Below are positions 1 to 11,200 of a stretch of 64,000 nucleotides of DNA, piece by piece. Source of the DNA: Cornus controversa (Eukaryota; Streptophyta; Magnoliopsida; Cornales; Cornaceae); the NCBI GenBank assembly GCA_026545225.1, contig CM048847.1:12208501-12272500 (forward strand). The letters are read 5' to 3'. Every line of letters begins with the position of its first letter. The stretch's first letter is position 1. A program made the translations under genes and the position numbers. The notes beneath the pieces are model-generated. The model did not search any database. It was not told the DNA's origin and worked only from the letters and a program-made list of their open reading frames with translations.

Positions 1-1189
1 GTCAATTCCGACAACCTAGCCAAATAATCACACACAAAGAACACACACTTCACAGCTCAAAAGCAAAACCTCTCACACTCAAATTGATAATAAATTAGGT
101 TATTCAAGTTTTGTGGGACTAAAAATTATTTATTTTTTTGGTGTTCATAAAGAGTAAACCCAACACGCACAATATAAGGAAAGATTGGGACCAATCCGAA
201 CTAAATTGGACCGTCATTTTTATTTATATCTATATCTATATCTATATCTATATTTAGAGTAAAATAAGTCCTATAAATTTTCATTGAAAAACAAATTAGT
301 CTTAAAGAAAACTTTAGTATTATCTATTTTTGAGATTTTTTTCATTTAACTCTTAAATCACTGTATCTTTCATTTATACTCTTATTAAATTATATATACT
401 CTTGCTTACATTAGATATAAAATTTAGACTCAAACTTTCATATAGTATCCTTATGAAATTAGACATAAAAATTGAATAAAAAGGAAAAAATACATTTTAT
501 TAATTCTTTACATAATAATTAAATTTTTTGTACTAAAATTGTGTATTCTATGCAAGAGTTTTTTAATTAAATTAATTATTGTTTAAACTCATAATGCAAT
601 ATTATTAAGTAACTAAAACTTAAAATAATATATAAAAAATTAAATTATATATCAATTCTTAAATAAATTTATAATTACAAAATTTTACTTCAATTTAGTA
701 AGGGTATAAAGGAAAGATTTAGTGATTTAGGACTTATAGAAAAAAATATGTTAAGTAGAACTTGTTGTTTCAAAAAAAAAATTTTAAACTTATTTGTCTT
801 TTAATAAAAAAGGTAGGCTTTGGATATTTCTAATTCTGAGACCATGTTTTTCCATATACCTAGTTCTGTATATACTATAACCCTTTCCTAATCCAAAAAG
901 TAGGGATGCATAAAGAATCGGTAGAAAGGAAATTGAAATCGTAACTGAATCGAATCAAACGGTTCATTACGATTAGGGCAACAAACAAGTCAAACTTTCG
1001 ACAACTAGCTCGAACTCGACTCGAGTTGAGCTAGGTTCATGTTCGTTTATTAATAAATGAATCGAGCTCAAACAAAATATATATATGTTTGATAAATAAA
1101 CGAACAAATCTCAAGCAGCCCTCTACTCGACTCGTAATTAGTAAACGTGTTCCATGAACAAACTCGCTAAATAGGCTCCATTATAGTTC

Positions 1190-1190
<1 letters not shown>
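1..1190. other. AT-rich intergenic DNA, no gene seen
   Basis: No open frame of note. The stretch is AT-rich with many short A and T runs. Around 990-1150 it holds words built on GAGCTCGA/CTCGAGT, a style common in degraded non-autonomous plant transposons, but I could not find paired ends or a target-site duplication, so I do not call an element. Confidence 0.6.
225..254. repeat. TATATC microsatellite
   Basis: About five tandem copies of TATATC. A simple-sequence repeat in intergenic DNA. Confidence 0.8.

Positions 1191-1241
<51 letters not shown>
1191..1241. repeat. Compound (TA)n(TG)n microsatellite
   Basis: About 11 TA units pass directly into about 14 TG units. It lies roughly 60 bp upstream of the first promoter motif of the PPR gene. 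Likely length-polymorphic. Confidence 0.9.
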
Positions 1242-1243
<2 letters not shown>

Positions 1244-1300
1244 TAAATATCTTCACAAGATTAGGCCATGCATTTTCTTTTAAACTTATAAGTTAAGTCC

Positions 1301-1430
1301 AGCCCAACCCAAACATGACTATCCATTTTTTAAATAAAATGGACCAAAGTCTTAAAACAGCCCAAAGCCCATGTTCTGAAAGCCCACCTGTATAATCTTT
1401 ACCACTCTTTTACTCTCAAACCCTAGCCGC
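1301..1430 (+). promoter_or_regulatory. Promoter of the PPR gene: AGCCCA (site II) cluster and telo-box
   Basis: AGCCCA, the reverse complement of the site II motif TGGGCT, occurs four times (1301, 1359, 1366, 1381), and a telo-box AAACCCTA lies at 1418-1425, about 100 bp before the duplicated leader begins. In plants this combination is known from genes for ribosomal proteins and for mitochondrial biogenesis, including PPR genes, which fits the downstream gene. The whole cluster is absent in front of the second gene copy at 18.5 kb. Transcription start not determined. Confidence 0.6.
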
Positions 1431-1536
1431 ACTCCTCTCTTTACATCCCAATTATGGGAGGATCAAGGATGGTGACGGTGGCTTTGGTGAGATCAGAGTG
1501 CTAGCTTTGGCGGGATCCGAACGGTGTCTTTGGCGA

Positions 1537-1706
1537 GATCACAATTCATCACTTTGCTCACCAGAGTCCCAGTGAAAGTTTCACACGGATAGGTATTGCC
1601 CGCCTCTTCCAGTAGATCCTCCTCTTCTTCTCTTACAAAGGCTAAATCTCAGCACTGCTTCGGAGAAAGACTGACATCGCCGCCTCAATAAATTCCTCAT
1701 TTCCAG
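1537..1706 (+). other. 5' leader exon of the PPR gene ending at a GTAAGT donor
   Basis: The sequence CCAG|GTAAGT at 1703-1712 is a near-consensus plant splice donor in the untranslated leader, with no long open frame before it. Several AG acceptors lie between 1760 and 2040, so the acceptor cannot be fixed by eye. The same donor is kept in the duplicate (about 18202). An upstream AUG at 1857 opens an 18-codon frame that stops at 1911; it would be in the leader unless it is spliced out. Confidence 0.45.
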
Positions 1707-2056
1707 GTAAGTCCTCGGGCTCTCTTACGATCTCCAAAAACCTTTATCTGTCACTCTGAATTCAGCTCTTCAAAATCCTAGAATTTAGTGAAGATAGAAC
1801 TGTTTTTATTACTGAACTGCGTCTCAAAATCGCAAGGAAAGTTTGAATCTTCTTCCATGAATGCGGTTTTTAGGATTCGGACTCGTGTGTGGTTTTTTTT
1901 TTCTTCCTCTTAATGGGTATTTCTATACCCATTCGACGGCACGAATCGAAGCATTTGGAGCTCTCTGTAATTGGGTTTACCAATTTCTTAGCTTTATTGG
2001 AGGCAAAAAGGTTCCAGACATAATGGGTAGTTCCCATTTCTTGATTGGCGTTCATA

Positions 2057-3550
2057 ATGTATTCTATAGCATTATTTGGTCGAATGGTTGTTCAGAACTT
2101 TTATTGTTTTTCCGGTATTTCGCGATCCTTATGCAGCCGTACCTTTAATGGGGATGGCAATGATGATGGGTTCCGAAGCGTTGAGGAATCCTTGAATGAG
2201 ACTTGGAAAAGTTTTGATATTGATTTTGTTTTGTTAGAAAAACCTCATTCTGATGAGTTACCAGGTTGTACAGGAGGCGAACGCAGTTTTGATAGGCATT
2301 CGCAGGGGAATTTCTCCGTGAGACAGAGTTATTTTGAGAATGTGAGAATCGATGCTGAGAGGGTTCTTGAAATACTTCAACAATATGGTCCTGGGTTTGA
2401 TGTGAAAGTGGCCTTACAGAATTCTCAGATAAGGGTTTCGAGCATTCTTGTGAGAGAAGTTCTTATAGGGATCTTGAAAACGATAAATTATGTGAATAAG
2501 AACCGGTGTGCGAAGCTGGGTTACAAGTTCTTTGTATGGTCTGGTCAACAAGAGAATTACAGGCATACAACAAATACATACCATTTGATAATGAAGATAT
2601 TTGCAGACTCTGAGGAATTCAACGCAATGTGGAGACTAGTTGATGATATGATTGAAAAAGGATTCCCCACCACTGCGCGCACATTTAACATATTGATATG
2701 CACTTGTGGCGAGGCAGGCTTAGGCAGGAAAGTTGTGGAGAGGTTTATCAAGTCAAAGACGTTTAATTATAGGCGATTCAATCATTCATTCAATGCAATT
2801 TTATATTCCCTTCTTTCTGTAAACCAGTACAGGTTGATTGAGTGGGTGTATCAGCAGATGTTAATTGAGGGACATTCCCCTGATATTCTAACTTATAATA
2901 TACTTATGTGTACAAAGTATAGGTTAGGGAAGCTGGATCAGTTCCACAGATTGTTGGATGAAATGGGCAGGAATGGATTTTCACCGGATTTCCATACATT
3001 CAACATTCTTCTCCATGTTCTTGGAAAAGGGGACAAACCGCTTGCAGCACTTAATCTTTTGAACCACATGAGGGAAATGGGTATTGATCCGAGTGTTCTT
3101 CACTTCACCACATTAATAGATGGTCTTAGTCAGGCCGGTAATCTGGATGCCTGCAAGTATTTTTTTGATGAGATGATTAAGAATGGGTGTATGCCAAATG
3201 TGGTCTGTTACACGGTTATGATCACAGGATATATTGTGGCAGGGGAGCTTGAAATGGCTCAGGGATTGTTCAATGAGATGATCATCAATGGACAGATGCC
3301 AAATGTATTTACTTACAATTCCATGATCCGTGGGCTCTGTATGGCAAGGAAATTTGAGGAGGCATGTTTGATGCTCATAGAAATGGAATCCAGAGGTTGT
3401 AATCCGAATTTCCTTGTGTATAGTACCCTAGTGAGTAATCTGCGAAATGCTGGAAAGCTTTCTGAAGCTCATGAAGTAATAAGACATTTGGTTGAGAAGG
3501 GGCAGTACATCCATCTCCTCTCGAAGTTCAAGCGATATAGGAGATGCTAA
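2057..3550 (+). CDS. P-class pentatricopeptide repeat protein, probably mitochondrial
   Basis: A 497-residue intact single-exon protein. The first in-frame ATG is at 2057; a TGA at 2042 closes the frame upstream. The N-terminus (about 30 residues, starting MYSIALFGRMVVQNFY) is rich in basic, Ser and hydrophobic residues with few acids, like an organelle presequence. Nine 35-residue PPR motifs follow in steady register, starting near residues 173, 207, 242, 277, 312, 347, 382, 417 and 452 (for example ILTYNILM, FHTFNILL, VVCYTVMI). There is no E or DYW tail, so it is P class: such proteins bind organellar RNA sequence-specifically and act in processing, stabilisation or splicing. The ending HLVEKGQYIHLLSKFKRYRR resembles my memory of the Arabidopsis At1g55630/At3g60050 group. 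Target RNA unknown. It is the intact member of a duplicated pair (see 18552-20045). Confidence 0.9.
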   Translation: MYSIALFGRMVVQNFYCFSGISRSLCSRTFNGDGNDDGFRSVEESLNETWKSFDIDFVLLEKPHSDELPGCTGGERSFDRHSQGNFSVRQSYFENVRIDAERVLEILQQYGPGFDVKVALQNSQIRVSSILVREVLIGILKTINYVNKNRCAKLGYKFFVWSGQQENYRHTTNTYHLIMKIFADSEEFNAMWRLVDDMIEKGFPTTARTFNILICTCGEAGLGRKVVERFIKSKTFNYRRFNHSFNAILYSLLSVNQYRLIEWVYQQMLIEGHSPDILTYNILMCTKYRLGKLDQFHRLLDEMGRNGFSPDFHTFNILLHVLGKGDKPLAALNLLNHMREMGIDPSVLHFTTLIDGLSQAGNLDACKYFFDEMIKNGCMPNVVCYTVMITGYIVAGELEMAQGLFNEMIINGQMPNVFTYNSMIRGLCMARKFEEACLMLIEMESRGCNPNFLVYSTLVSNLRNAGKLSEAHEVIRHLVEKGQYIHLLSKFKRYRRC

Positions 3551-4054
3551 AGTGATAAAATATGTGAAACTAAGGTTATTCAGATGTAACTTTATTGGGA
3601 AAGTTCAAATTGTTTCAGCTCAATAATACCTTTTGTCTATTGCTTGCTTCAGATGTCATGTAAGTTCTAATGGTATCATTAATTTGATAGCCTTTTTCAA
3701 TGATATGCATAATTTATTTTCATTCACATGTGTTATTACATGGTTTAATTGACAAATAAAAAGAAATTAAGAAATACATTTTTATCAGGTTTTCACTAAT
3801 CAATGAAATGCTTTCTTATTCCAGTGGGTTGGAATTAACTTCTTAGTTGTATAAATTTCGATTTTGCACTTTGCTATCATGAATTTTTCTACTTTCTTTG
3901 CTGCTTTTGCTTTGGATTTAGCTCTTCTCATATGCTTTAGATGTTGAATTAGTTTACATAAGTGTGTTTCAATGGTGCAACACTTAAAACTTAAACAAGA
4001 GGCAAGAGTGTTTTTTTTTTTGTAATATAACTAGGCACTGAGGTCTGATAATCA

Positions 4055-4297
4055 TTATGTGAACCACTTAGCAGCATCCACCAAAGCTATCAAAAAGGGT
4101 AAAAGAAAAGCAATTGGTGGGAGTGTTATGTATGCTTTTGGATCATAAGAATAAATGACAAGGAAAAGAATAAACCTTACCTTGTTGGCTGAGAAGTGGC
4201 CTAATTCCCACTTTTGAAGCATCACAATCAACTTCAAAAGCTTTGTCAAAATCTGATAATGCAAGAATAGGAGTTCGATGACTTTCTTCATGATTTC
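4055..4297 (-). mobile_element. Ty3/gypsy RNase H fragment (antisense), truncated
   Basis: On the minus strand this reads as the start of the RNase H domain after reverse transcriptase: ...EIMKKV-type sequence, then an ILTK..KLLKLI stretch corresponding to the 'FEVDCDAS..GIG' region (in the duplicate the frame gives NCDASKVGIGPVL). No full protein. It lies 3' of the PPR gene in both copies, so the gypsy insertion is older than the duplication. Confidence 0.65.
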
Positions 4298-4301
4298 TCA
4301 T

Positions 4302-4357
4302 AAAATATATATATAATATAATATAATATAATATATAAATGAATAAGAATAGCTTCT

Positions 4358-4397
<40 letters not shown>

Positions 4398-4460
4398 ATA
4401 AAATATATAATATAGAGATAAATACTAATAGTTTCTAATGTTCTATATATTTATATAATA
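4302..4460. repeat. AT microsatellite tract
   Basis: Long runs of AT/TATAA, including about 16 AT units at 4362-4393. It begins at the point where the gypsy fragment is cut off, so it may mark the repaired junction. Confidence 0.8.
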
Positions 4461-4507
4461 TAAAATATATAAATAAATACTAATAGCTTATAATCTATTG
4501 TTATAAC

Positions 4508-4699
4508 TAGGGGTGCACAAGTATGTATGAATGTGTATCTTGTCGATGTTTTTCTTTTAAAAAAAATGATTAAGAATCTTTGTAGAGTTGGAACTGGAAC
4601 CCGAATCAAACTCAACGATTTCGGTTCCAAAATTAAAGAACTGTTGGAAATAGTTCCAGTTACAAAGAACCGTAAAGAACAAACTTGTGTGCACCCCTA
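4508..4699. mobile_element. Small MITE-like element with terminal inverted repeats
   Basis: The left end TAGGGGTGCACAAGT and the right end ACTTGTGTGCACCCCTA are inverted copies apart from a 2-bp CA indel; the element is 192 bp. The interior holds GGTTCC-type words and no coding. I see no clear target-site duplication, so the superfamily stays open (hAT-like ends are one option). Confidence 0.6.
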
Positions 4700-5039
4700 C
4701 CAAAAAGTGCCAAAATCCAAATCAATGAGCCTATTAAACACCAACACCGTTTCACACACTTCGTGTCGGCCAACATTGTACACCAGTACACTATCGTAGC
4801 TCCAAAGGCGCCATCTTCATCTTTCCCGACGAGTCTCTGTAATATCCTCAAATTTTTAATAAGACTTTAGTTTGTAAAAGGGTTTGAAGGTAAGGAGTTA
4901 TCATTTTGTGGAGAAAATAGTTAATTGTGGGATTTTGGAAGCTCGAATTGAAATAAGTAGAAAGTACGAAGAAAAAAAAACAAAATAACAAAATAGAAAC
5001 ACATGTCACATGTATATGGACATGTGTCTCTCAGTACAA

Positions 5040-7119
5040 GTGTATAAGGTGTGTTGTCATAGAAAAGAAATTAAGAAGGAAATAAGAAAAGAGGACCCAG
5101 AATAGAATTCGCGAAAAAGAGAGAGAGAGAGAGAAGAAGAAGAAGGTTCTCGGTTAGAAACAAGAGAGAGAGAAAAAAACTTGGTTTTCGGTATATGGGT
5201 GTTTATGCGTGTGTATATGTGTAGTAGTTGGTGATTATGAACATATAAGTTGATTTTTGCCGGTTAGAAACAAGAGAGAGAGAAAAAAACTTGGTTCTCG
5301 ATATATGGGTGTTTATGCGTGTTTATATGTGTAGTAGTTGCTTTGGTGATTATGAACATATAAGTTGATTTTTGCTTATATTCATGTATCCTTAAATTTT
5401 ACTCTGCTTAATTGATTTTAATTAATGTGATTAGAATAAATGTGAGTCCTTAGTTTTTCTTCTTTTTGTACATGGGTATGTGATATGATATTATACGTCA
5501 TAGTTACAAATATCTGTATGTATGCCAATGTTGTGTATTAACATATAGTTGGTATAAAGGCTTGCTCAAAGAACATTTGCTATCTTCATGAATGATATAT
5601 CTATAAGTTGGTATACTTCCTATTGATTGATCTGCATGTCAACAGACTTTTGAATATGGTTCATGATATATAGATAGATATATTGGTATGTAGACATATA
5701 AACACCTTTGTATAAGCAAGCATTAGTTACATTTAGAACAAAGATTGTTGTGGAACTAAAGGATACACCTGCTCATAACGGTGTGCATAACAGAGAATGA
5801 GTTTCATAAGAGAGGCAGTAGGTTATGAAATTAGAACTCTGGTTTGGTGCCGTTGTTGCATGCTAAGATATGTTTGAAAAGTGTCTAATCAATGTCCTAT
5901 GCTAGGGGTTAACCTGTAGTTGCTTAAGGGTAGATTTTTAGATTTAATAGAGTTGATGTAGTTGGTTGTTATAGACATTAAAGTTACAGAATAGGTACTG
6001 TTCATGCAAGGGTGAGGAAGAAAAAACACTTTTCATTGTTTTGAAATTGGAAAAAAATTAGGAAAACAAAAATGGTTTAATGCTCCGAAAAATTTTAAAA
6101 AAATCTGGGAATGTATATTTCAGCTTAATGAGCTTATTTATGTTAAAATAATTGACTTTAGATGAGGTTTTGGTCGGAAAACCCAAAAAATCTTAAATGT
6201 GCATAATGAACACACAAATCGTTAATTTAATTTATTAAATGTTAAAAACATTTAATAAATCATAAAAGATGAAAAGTTTGGATTAATTGGAGAGGTAGTT
6301 TGGAACTGTCTCTATAAAGGATTTCGTTAGGTATGGTCAGGGGCTTACATATTGGGAGTGCACTACCCTTTTGATATGACCATTGGGTCGAGAGTGCCCT
6401 TATTATGTGGACGTGATTCGGGACCATCTGGGTGAGTAGACGTACAAGCCCAGCCACATGGGTGATCTTTGATAATTCGGGATCATGCGATGCGCACCGC
6501 TCTGCTGGCTAAGCAAGCCAACTATTTGAGGGGAGCCTAGGGCTCATGTGAGATAAGTGACGATTTAAGTTAATCTAGATGATTGGCTTAATAAAGAATT
6601 GTTTTGAGAAAATGATTTCTATGCGAAAGAGATTTTGAATATGATGATTAATTAGAGTTTAATTATCATAGGAATATGTGGATGCGGATGCAAATCCGGA
6701 TCCGGATCCAAACATGTTGTTTATGAGTTTTATATATACAGGAATATAAGGCAAGGTCAATTTGCTGAGCAATGATAGTGTTTAGCGATTCTCTTGCAAA
6801 GCTTGTGAGCTCACCCCATTTTTATTTTTAGGTAGTCGGTGATAGAGGCACGGTAGAGAGATGGAGACCATCTACATGTATACCATTATGTCTATTATTT
6901 TTGTTGTGGTACATAGTTGATACACATGTATTGTGGACGCTACTTATGATGGGTTTTTGTATAGATGGTCTTGATGGTTATCTCTTGTTTTGTACTATGT
7001 AAATATTGGTAGTAAGGTTGATTATATATTTAGTGTTGTGATGGATGTTATTGCAAGTCCCGCACCAAATTCAAGTACTAGACGAGGGTTTTCGAGTATT
7101 TAAATTTGGGGGCTTGACA
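5040..7119 (+). mobile_element. Probable long LTR remnant (gypsy-like), upstream of POP1
   Basis: No coding potential over 2 kb, but the layout follows the long LTRs seen later in the window: GA/CT-rich early part, a middle with ATTCGGGATCATGCGATGCG and GAGCTCACCCC, then a terminal TTTGGGGGCTTGACA at about 7119, like a gypsy LTR end. It also holds a GGATCCGGATCC run near 6695-6708. The left border is uncertain and no duplication of target was found, so this could also be intron or intergenic DNA with an older repeat. Confidence 0.4.
5151..5376. repeat. Tandem duplication, 110/116 bp units
   Basis: Unit 1 (5151-5260) and unit 2 (5261-5376) both begin CGGTTAGAAACAAGAGAGAG and are nearly identical. 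Unit 2 has a 6-bp CTTTGG insertion and a few substitutions. A GA-rich run (5118-5136) precedes them. Confidence 0.85.
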
Positions 7120-8234
7120 GTCTCTCTCTATTTTGACTTTGTTTCTCTGTTCCTTACTCTTTACCTTCCTCTGTTCGTTTCTCTCTTCTTGGCTGTCTAT
7201 TTCTCATCACACGCACACTCTTGGCACTAAAAGCTCACTCTCTCTCCTTCCTGTTGTTCTCTCTCACCCAAAAAATGTTAAAGACTTCTCCTAACCTTTG
7301 ATCAGTTGACTGCAAATGGCCTGACCTTTTATACAAATTTATGTAACTTTTGCGTTGTGTCTCAGTGGGTGGTTAGATTGATTGGAGTAATTGCTCTTTT
7401 ATCATCATGCTAATACTTTTGAGTTTTTAATGGCTCTATGCAAACTCAAACTCCTTTTATAAAAGATAATTCAAGGACATGCTTTCAAGAACCTGAAGCT
7501 TTTTATTAAAGGTTACTTGAGATAGTTTTCAGTATTATTGTTTTTTTTATTTTTATTTTGGATAAGTGAGATAGTTTTTAGTATTAAAGAAGAAGAGGGG
7601 GGAATTTTGTTAAAAGAAATTTAGATTTGCATATTTGATATAACAAACAGCAAAAACAACTTACATCAGCCAAACTATTTTTTATTTTAGACAAATGGTA
7701 TATCAATCTGTTGACTACATCTACGACATCCACAAGCTTTGTGGTTAATATAAGGCTATTGCAAGGATAATTTTTATATATCCTCAATGAAGTTTATGTG
7801 AATGCTATTTGTTTTATTGAAAGAGAATTGCATTTATAGGTGGTATTTAATATTACCTGCTAATTGATAGATATAGTATAATTATATAAGCATGTAAATT
7901 GAGCTTGGTTTGGTTATTGTTTAAGGCATCATTAGAAGCACAACTCAACATTTGGTGCATAAGTTCATTTCCAACTAATGCTTTCGTGTCTATAAACTTC
8001 ATTCTGAGGAGGCCATTTGGTTAAGTTTTGCATTGATTCCAACTGCATAAACTGCAGTTATCTTTAATCTAATTTAATATCTTTCCTCTCTGGATGTCCA
8101 TTGAAGTTTACACTTTCTACCTTCTCTTTCCAGATTGTGGCTCTACTCTCAAGGAGCAGACCTATGCATCATAAAGCGTTATATTCTTTCACCTCAGAAA
8201 TGCTGATGTGTTGATTTGTATACAATTTTGTTTT
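7120..8234 (+). other. Upstream region and probable leader of POP1
   Basis: CT-rich DNA at 7120-7270 has the look of a plant 5' leader, and TTTCCAG at 8127-8133 could be an acceptor just before the coding exon. A donor-like AAG|GTAAGG also lies near 4890. Whether the leader is spliced cannot be settled by eye. No other gene seen. Confidence 0.3.
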
Positions 8235-11200
8235 ATGGCCAACAATGGAAGCAGACAATCTCAAGTCTCAACAGCTTTACCTCCTCGCACCCTCAATGTG
8301 CAGAAATTTGCAGAATCTAGATCTTCTGAACTTGAAACTCTTCATTCAATCACTGCGAACCGATTAAACAATGATTTTCGGTCTCGGAGAAACAAAAGGA
8401 GAAGAACCACTGGGTATGACAATCGGATTACAAAGAACAGATATAGAAAGAAACAGAAATTAGTAGTAGTGAATGTGAGCAATGATGTTGCTTTGGAGAA
8501 AGCTGAGAAGAAGACTCCTCGTCGTATTCGTCGAAAACTTGAACTCAGAAAGAATCCTGAGATTGGCTTTTGCACTTCGGGGGACGGGATGAAGAGGTTG
8601 CGAACACACATATGGCATGCAAAGAGGTTTGCAATGACAAAGCTTTGGGGTTTCCACCTTCCCCTTGGTTTGCAGGGCAGGTATTGCATTCTGGCTTTTC
8701 CCTAAAGTGCAGACAACAATTTATTTGGTTATTTTCCAAGCCTATAGATTCAATTCATATAGGAATTAAATGGGTAATGGTATGTACTGAAGAGGTGAAG
8801 ACCAGTTCAACTTAGTGTAATCTTTCTTTATATGTTTTCTTCTACATATGAGGAGGAAATAATGCCAACAACTCCTATTGATTGATGATTCATTTTTCAT
8901 GCATTGCATGATGTAGAGGAAGAGGTTCAAGGGCTCTCTTGAAGAGGTTAAAACACGGGGTTCTCATACATGATGCAAGCTACTATGGTGCTGTTCAACT
9001 GGAAGGTCCAGAGGCAAGCATTTTCTTGTTTACAACTTGCAAGATTTTGTTTGTAAATTATTTTTTCATTTTTTTTCTTTTTATATCCTGAAATGGTAGT
9101 GATATATTCAACGTATTCTGACTGGGAGGATACGTTAATAAATTCCAGGGCCCAATCAAGTTCAGTAACGCTCTATATCTCTTCCCTGATTAAATCACTA
9201 ACCATGCTTGGTTTGTTATGTTATCTACTTCCAGGATTCATTATTGGCTGTTCTAAGAATGATTCTTGTGTCTTCTCCATCAGTACATTCTGAAGATATT
9301 TCACATTCTGTACTCTCTGGTGTTATATACGGAAATGCTATGGTGGGTGAGCCATTATATGCTCTTCTTATGCAACATGGGCCACGTAACAATCTGAATT
9401 CTGATTTCCTTGTTTTCCACAGCTTCATCATGTTGGAGCACCCTTTTCTTGTCCCATTGCTCCAGTGACCTATATGTGGCGACCTTCTCATCAGCAGTAT
9501 GTAGATGTGGATGCAGTGGGCCATAACACTGATGGATATGACAAGCCACAAAAAATCGACAATTGTTCTTCCTTCCGCCAGTTGTGGGTATGGATACATG
9601 CTGCAAGCTTTAGAGAAGGATATAATGCTCTAAAATTTGCTTGTCAAAAGCAGGTAAGATATAGATATCACTGATCCTGTGGATGTTTAAATTATGTATA
9701 ACTTATATTCCCCACTGGCAGGCTGGCTATATACGAGAGTTCAAGGAAGATGCACTTTTTGTCAAATGTGATTATACTCTAATTGTTGAATACCAAATAT
9801 GATGCTAAAGAAATGTACATACATGTCAATGTAATGCTTTACTTTATTTATTTATTAATTTTCTTTTTAATTTTCAGGCCCCATATATGTTTAATAACCA
9901 CGTGCCAGTTCTTTTCAGATGGACGAGACTGGCATCTTGATTGGTTGTATCTCACTTGAGGGTCAACTTGCAAAATTGGAAGTGATGGGGTCAAGAGCAT
10001 TTCATCTTCTTCAAATGATGTTACATCCTGTTACCTGGTGAGATATCCTAACCTAGTTCATATAAGACTAAATTAATAAGTTAAAAATGACCGAATTTTG
10101 TCATATGATTGTGCAATATTTCACAGAATTCTTGGCAATTAAAAAAATGTTCTGTTGTGGAGGCTGATACTGAAATTTAACTTAAGAATTTTTCTGTCTT
10201 TGATAGTGAAGATAGTATTTCTTCTTCCGCAATTATCTCCCTTAAAGTCATTGATCCTCGTGCTTTGACTGAGAAGAGAGTGGCAGTTGTTCCAGAAGCA
10301 AAATCTACTAGTATACTGGGTCATGTACAAGAAGATGAAATTAGTGGGCACATGGACTTGACAGATAATCCAAACAAGAAAGCAGAGATACTCTCGTCAC
10401 TATGGTCTAAACCTGAAGAAATAAGTGATCTGTCTGAGTGTATTGATTTGTGGGATGTCAGTAAAGGTTTTGATCCTCCAGTGGAAGAAAGTGTTCTTTG
10501 CATGGAAAAACAACACCAGCAGCTGGATTTCTTTCGCCTTGGTAATATAAATTTGGAAGCTGGAAGTGCTTCAACCAAGGGAAGGTGTTCTAGATTTTGC
10601 CCTGTTATGCTTCTGAAAAATGATGACCAGAAGGGCTCAATTATTAGGTAATTTATTCTTTTCTTCACTTATCCACAATAAGTACAAAAAAGGCGAAAAA
10701 TAAATAATACTTTCTTCTTGTATTTAGTATTAATTAGATTCAAATTAGTTTCTTAAATTTTGTTGCTCTTAGTTCTTGGTGTTGCAATTCCCGTTGGGCA
10801 ATAGTTTCTTCTTTTTTTTTCCCTCTCTTTTGTGATTTGATTTTCTTTTTCTTGAATTTCAGATAATGCTTTTCTTTTTTTTCTTTTTAAGAAAAGGGAT
10901 TTCCTGTCAAATTGGAAGAATTGTCTTACTGCACGTCATATGATGTTGTTTTAAAAGTGTAAAATAACTCGCAAGTGTACGAATCTATTGAAGTATAGAT
11001 CGGCAAGAACGAGGTCGAACCCAAGGGAATGCTTTGAGAAGAAAAACTAATACAAATTCAAATTAATTTAAAACTAATCTAGTTTAAACAAAAGTTGGTT
11101 GATTTGAGATATATTAAACTAACATGCAAATAAAATAACAAAATTGAAATCAAATATAGAAAATAACTAAGGTTTCAGATTCCACCACCATTAAATCCAT

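Larger units (their letters stand above)
1537..4297 (+). repeat. Segmental duplication, copy 1 (about 2.76 kb)
   Basis: This block recurs in direct orientation at 18033-20802. From the leader to the PPR stop codon the offset is constant (16495 bp), so there is no net indel there. Differences are scattered substitutions, with small indels in the 3' flank. Left junction near ACAATTCATC (1541); right junction after CTTCATGATTTC (about 4297), where this copy runs into AT-repeat DNA while the other copy continues in a gypsy element. Confidence 0.9.

Noticed and set aside
4527..4870. Two overlapping 60-90-codon frames near 4.5-4.9 kb
   Set aside because: They cross the MITE-like element and have no recognisable domain.
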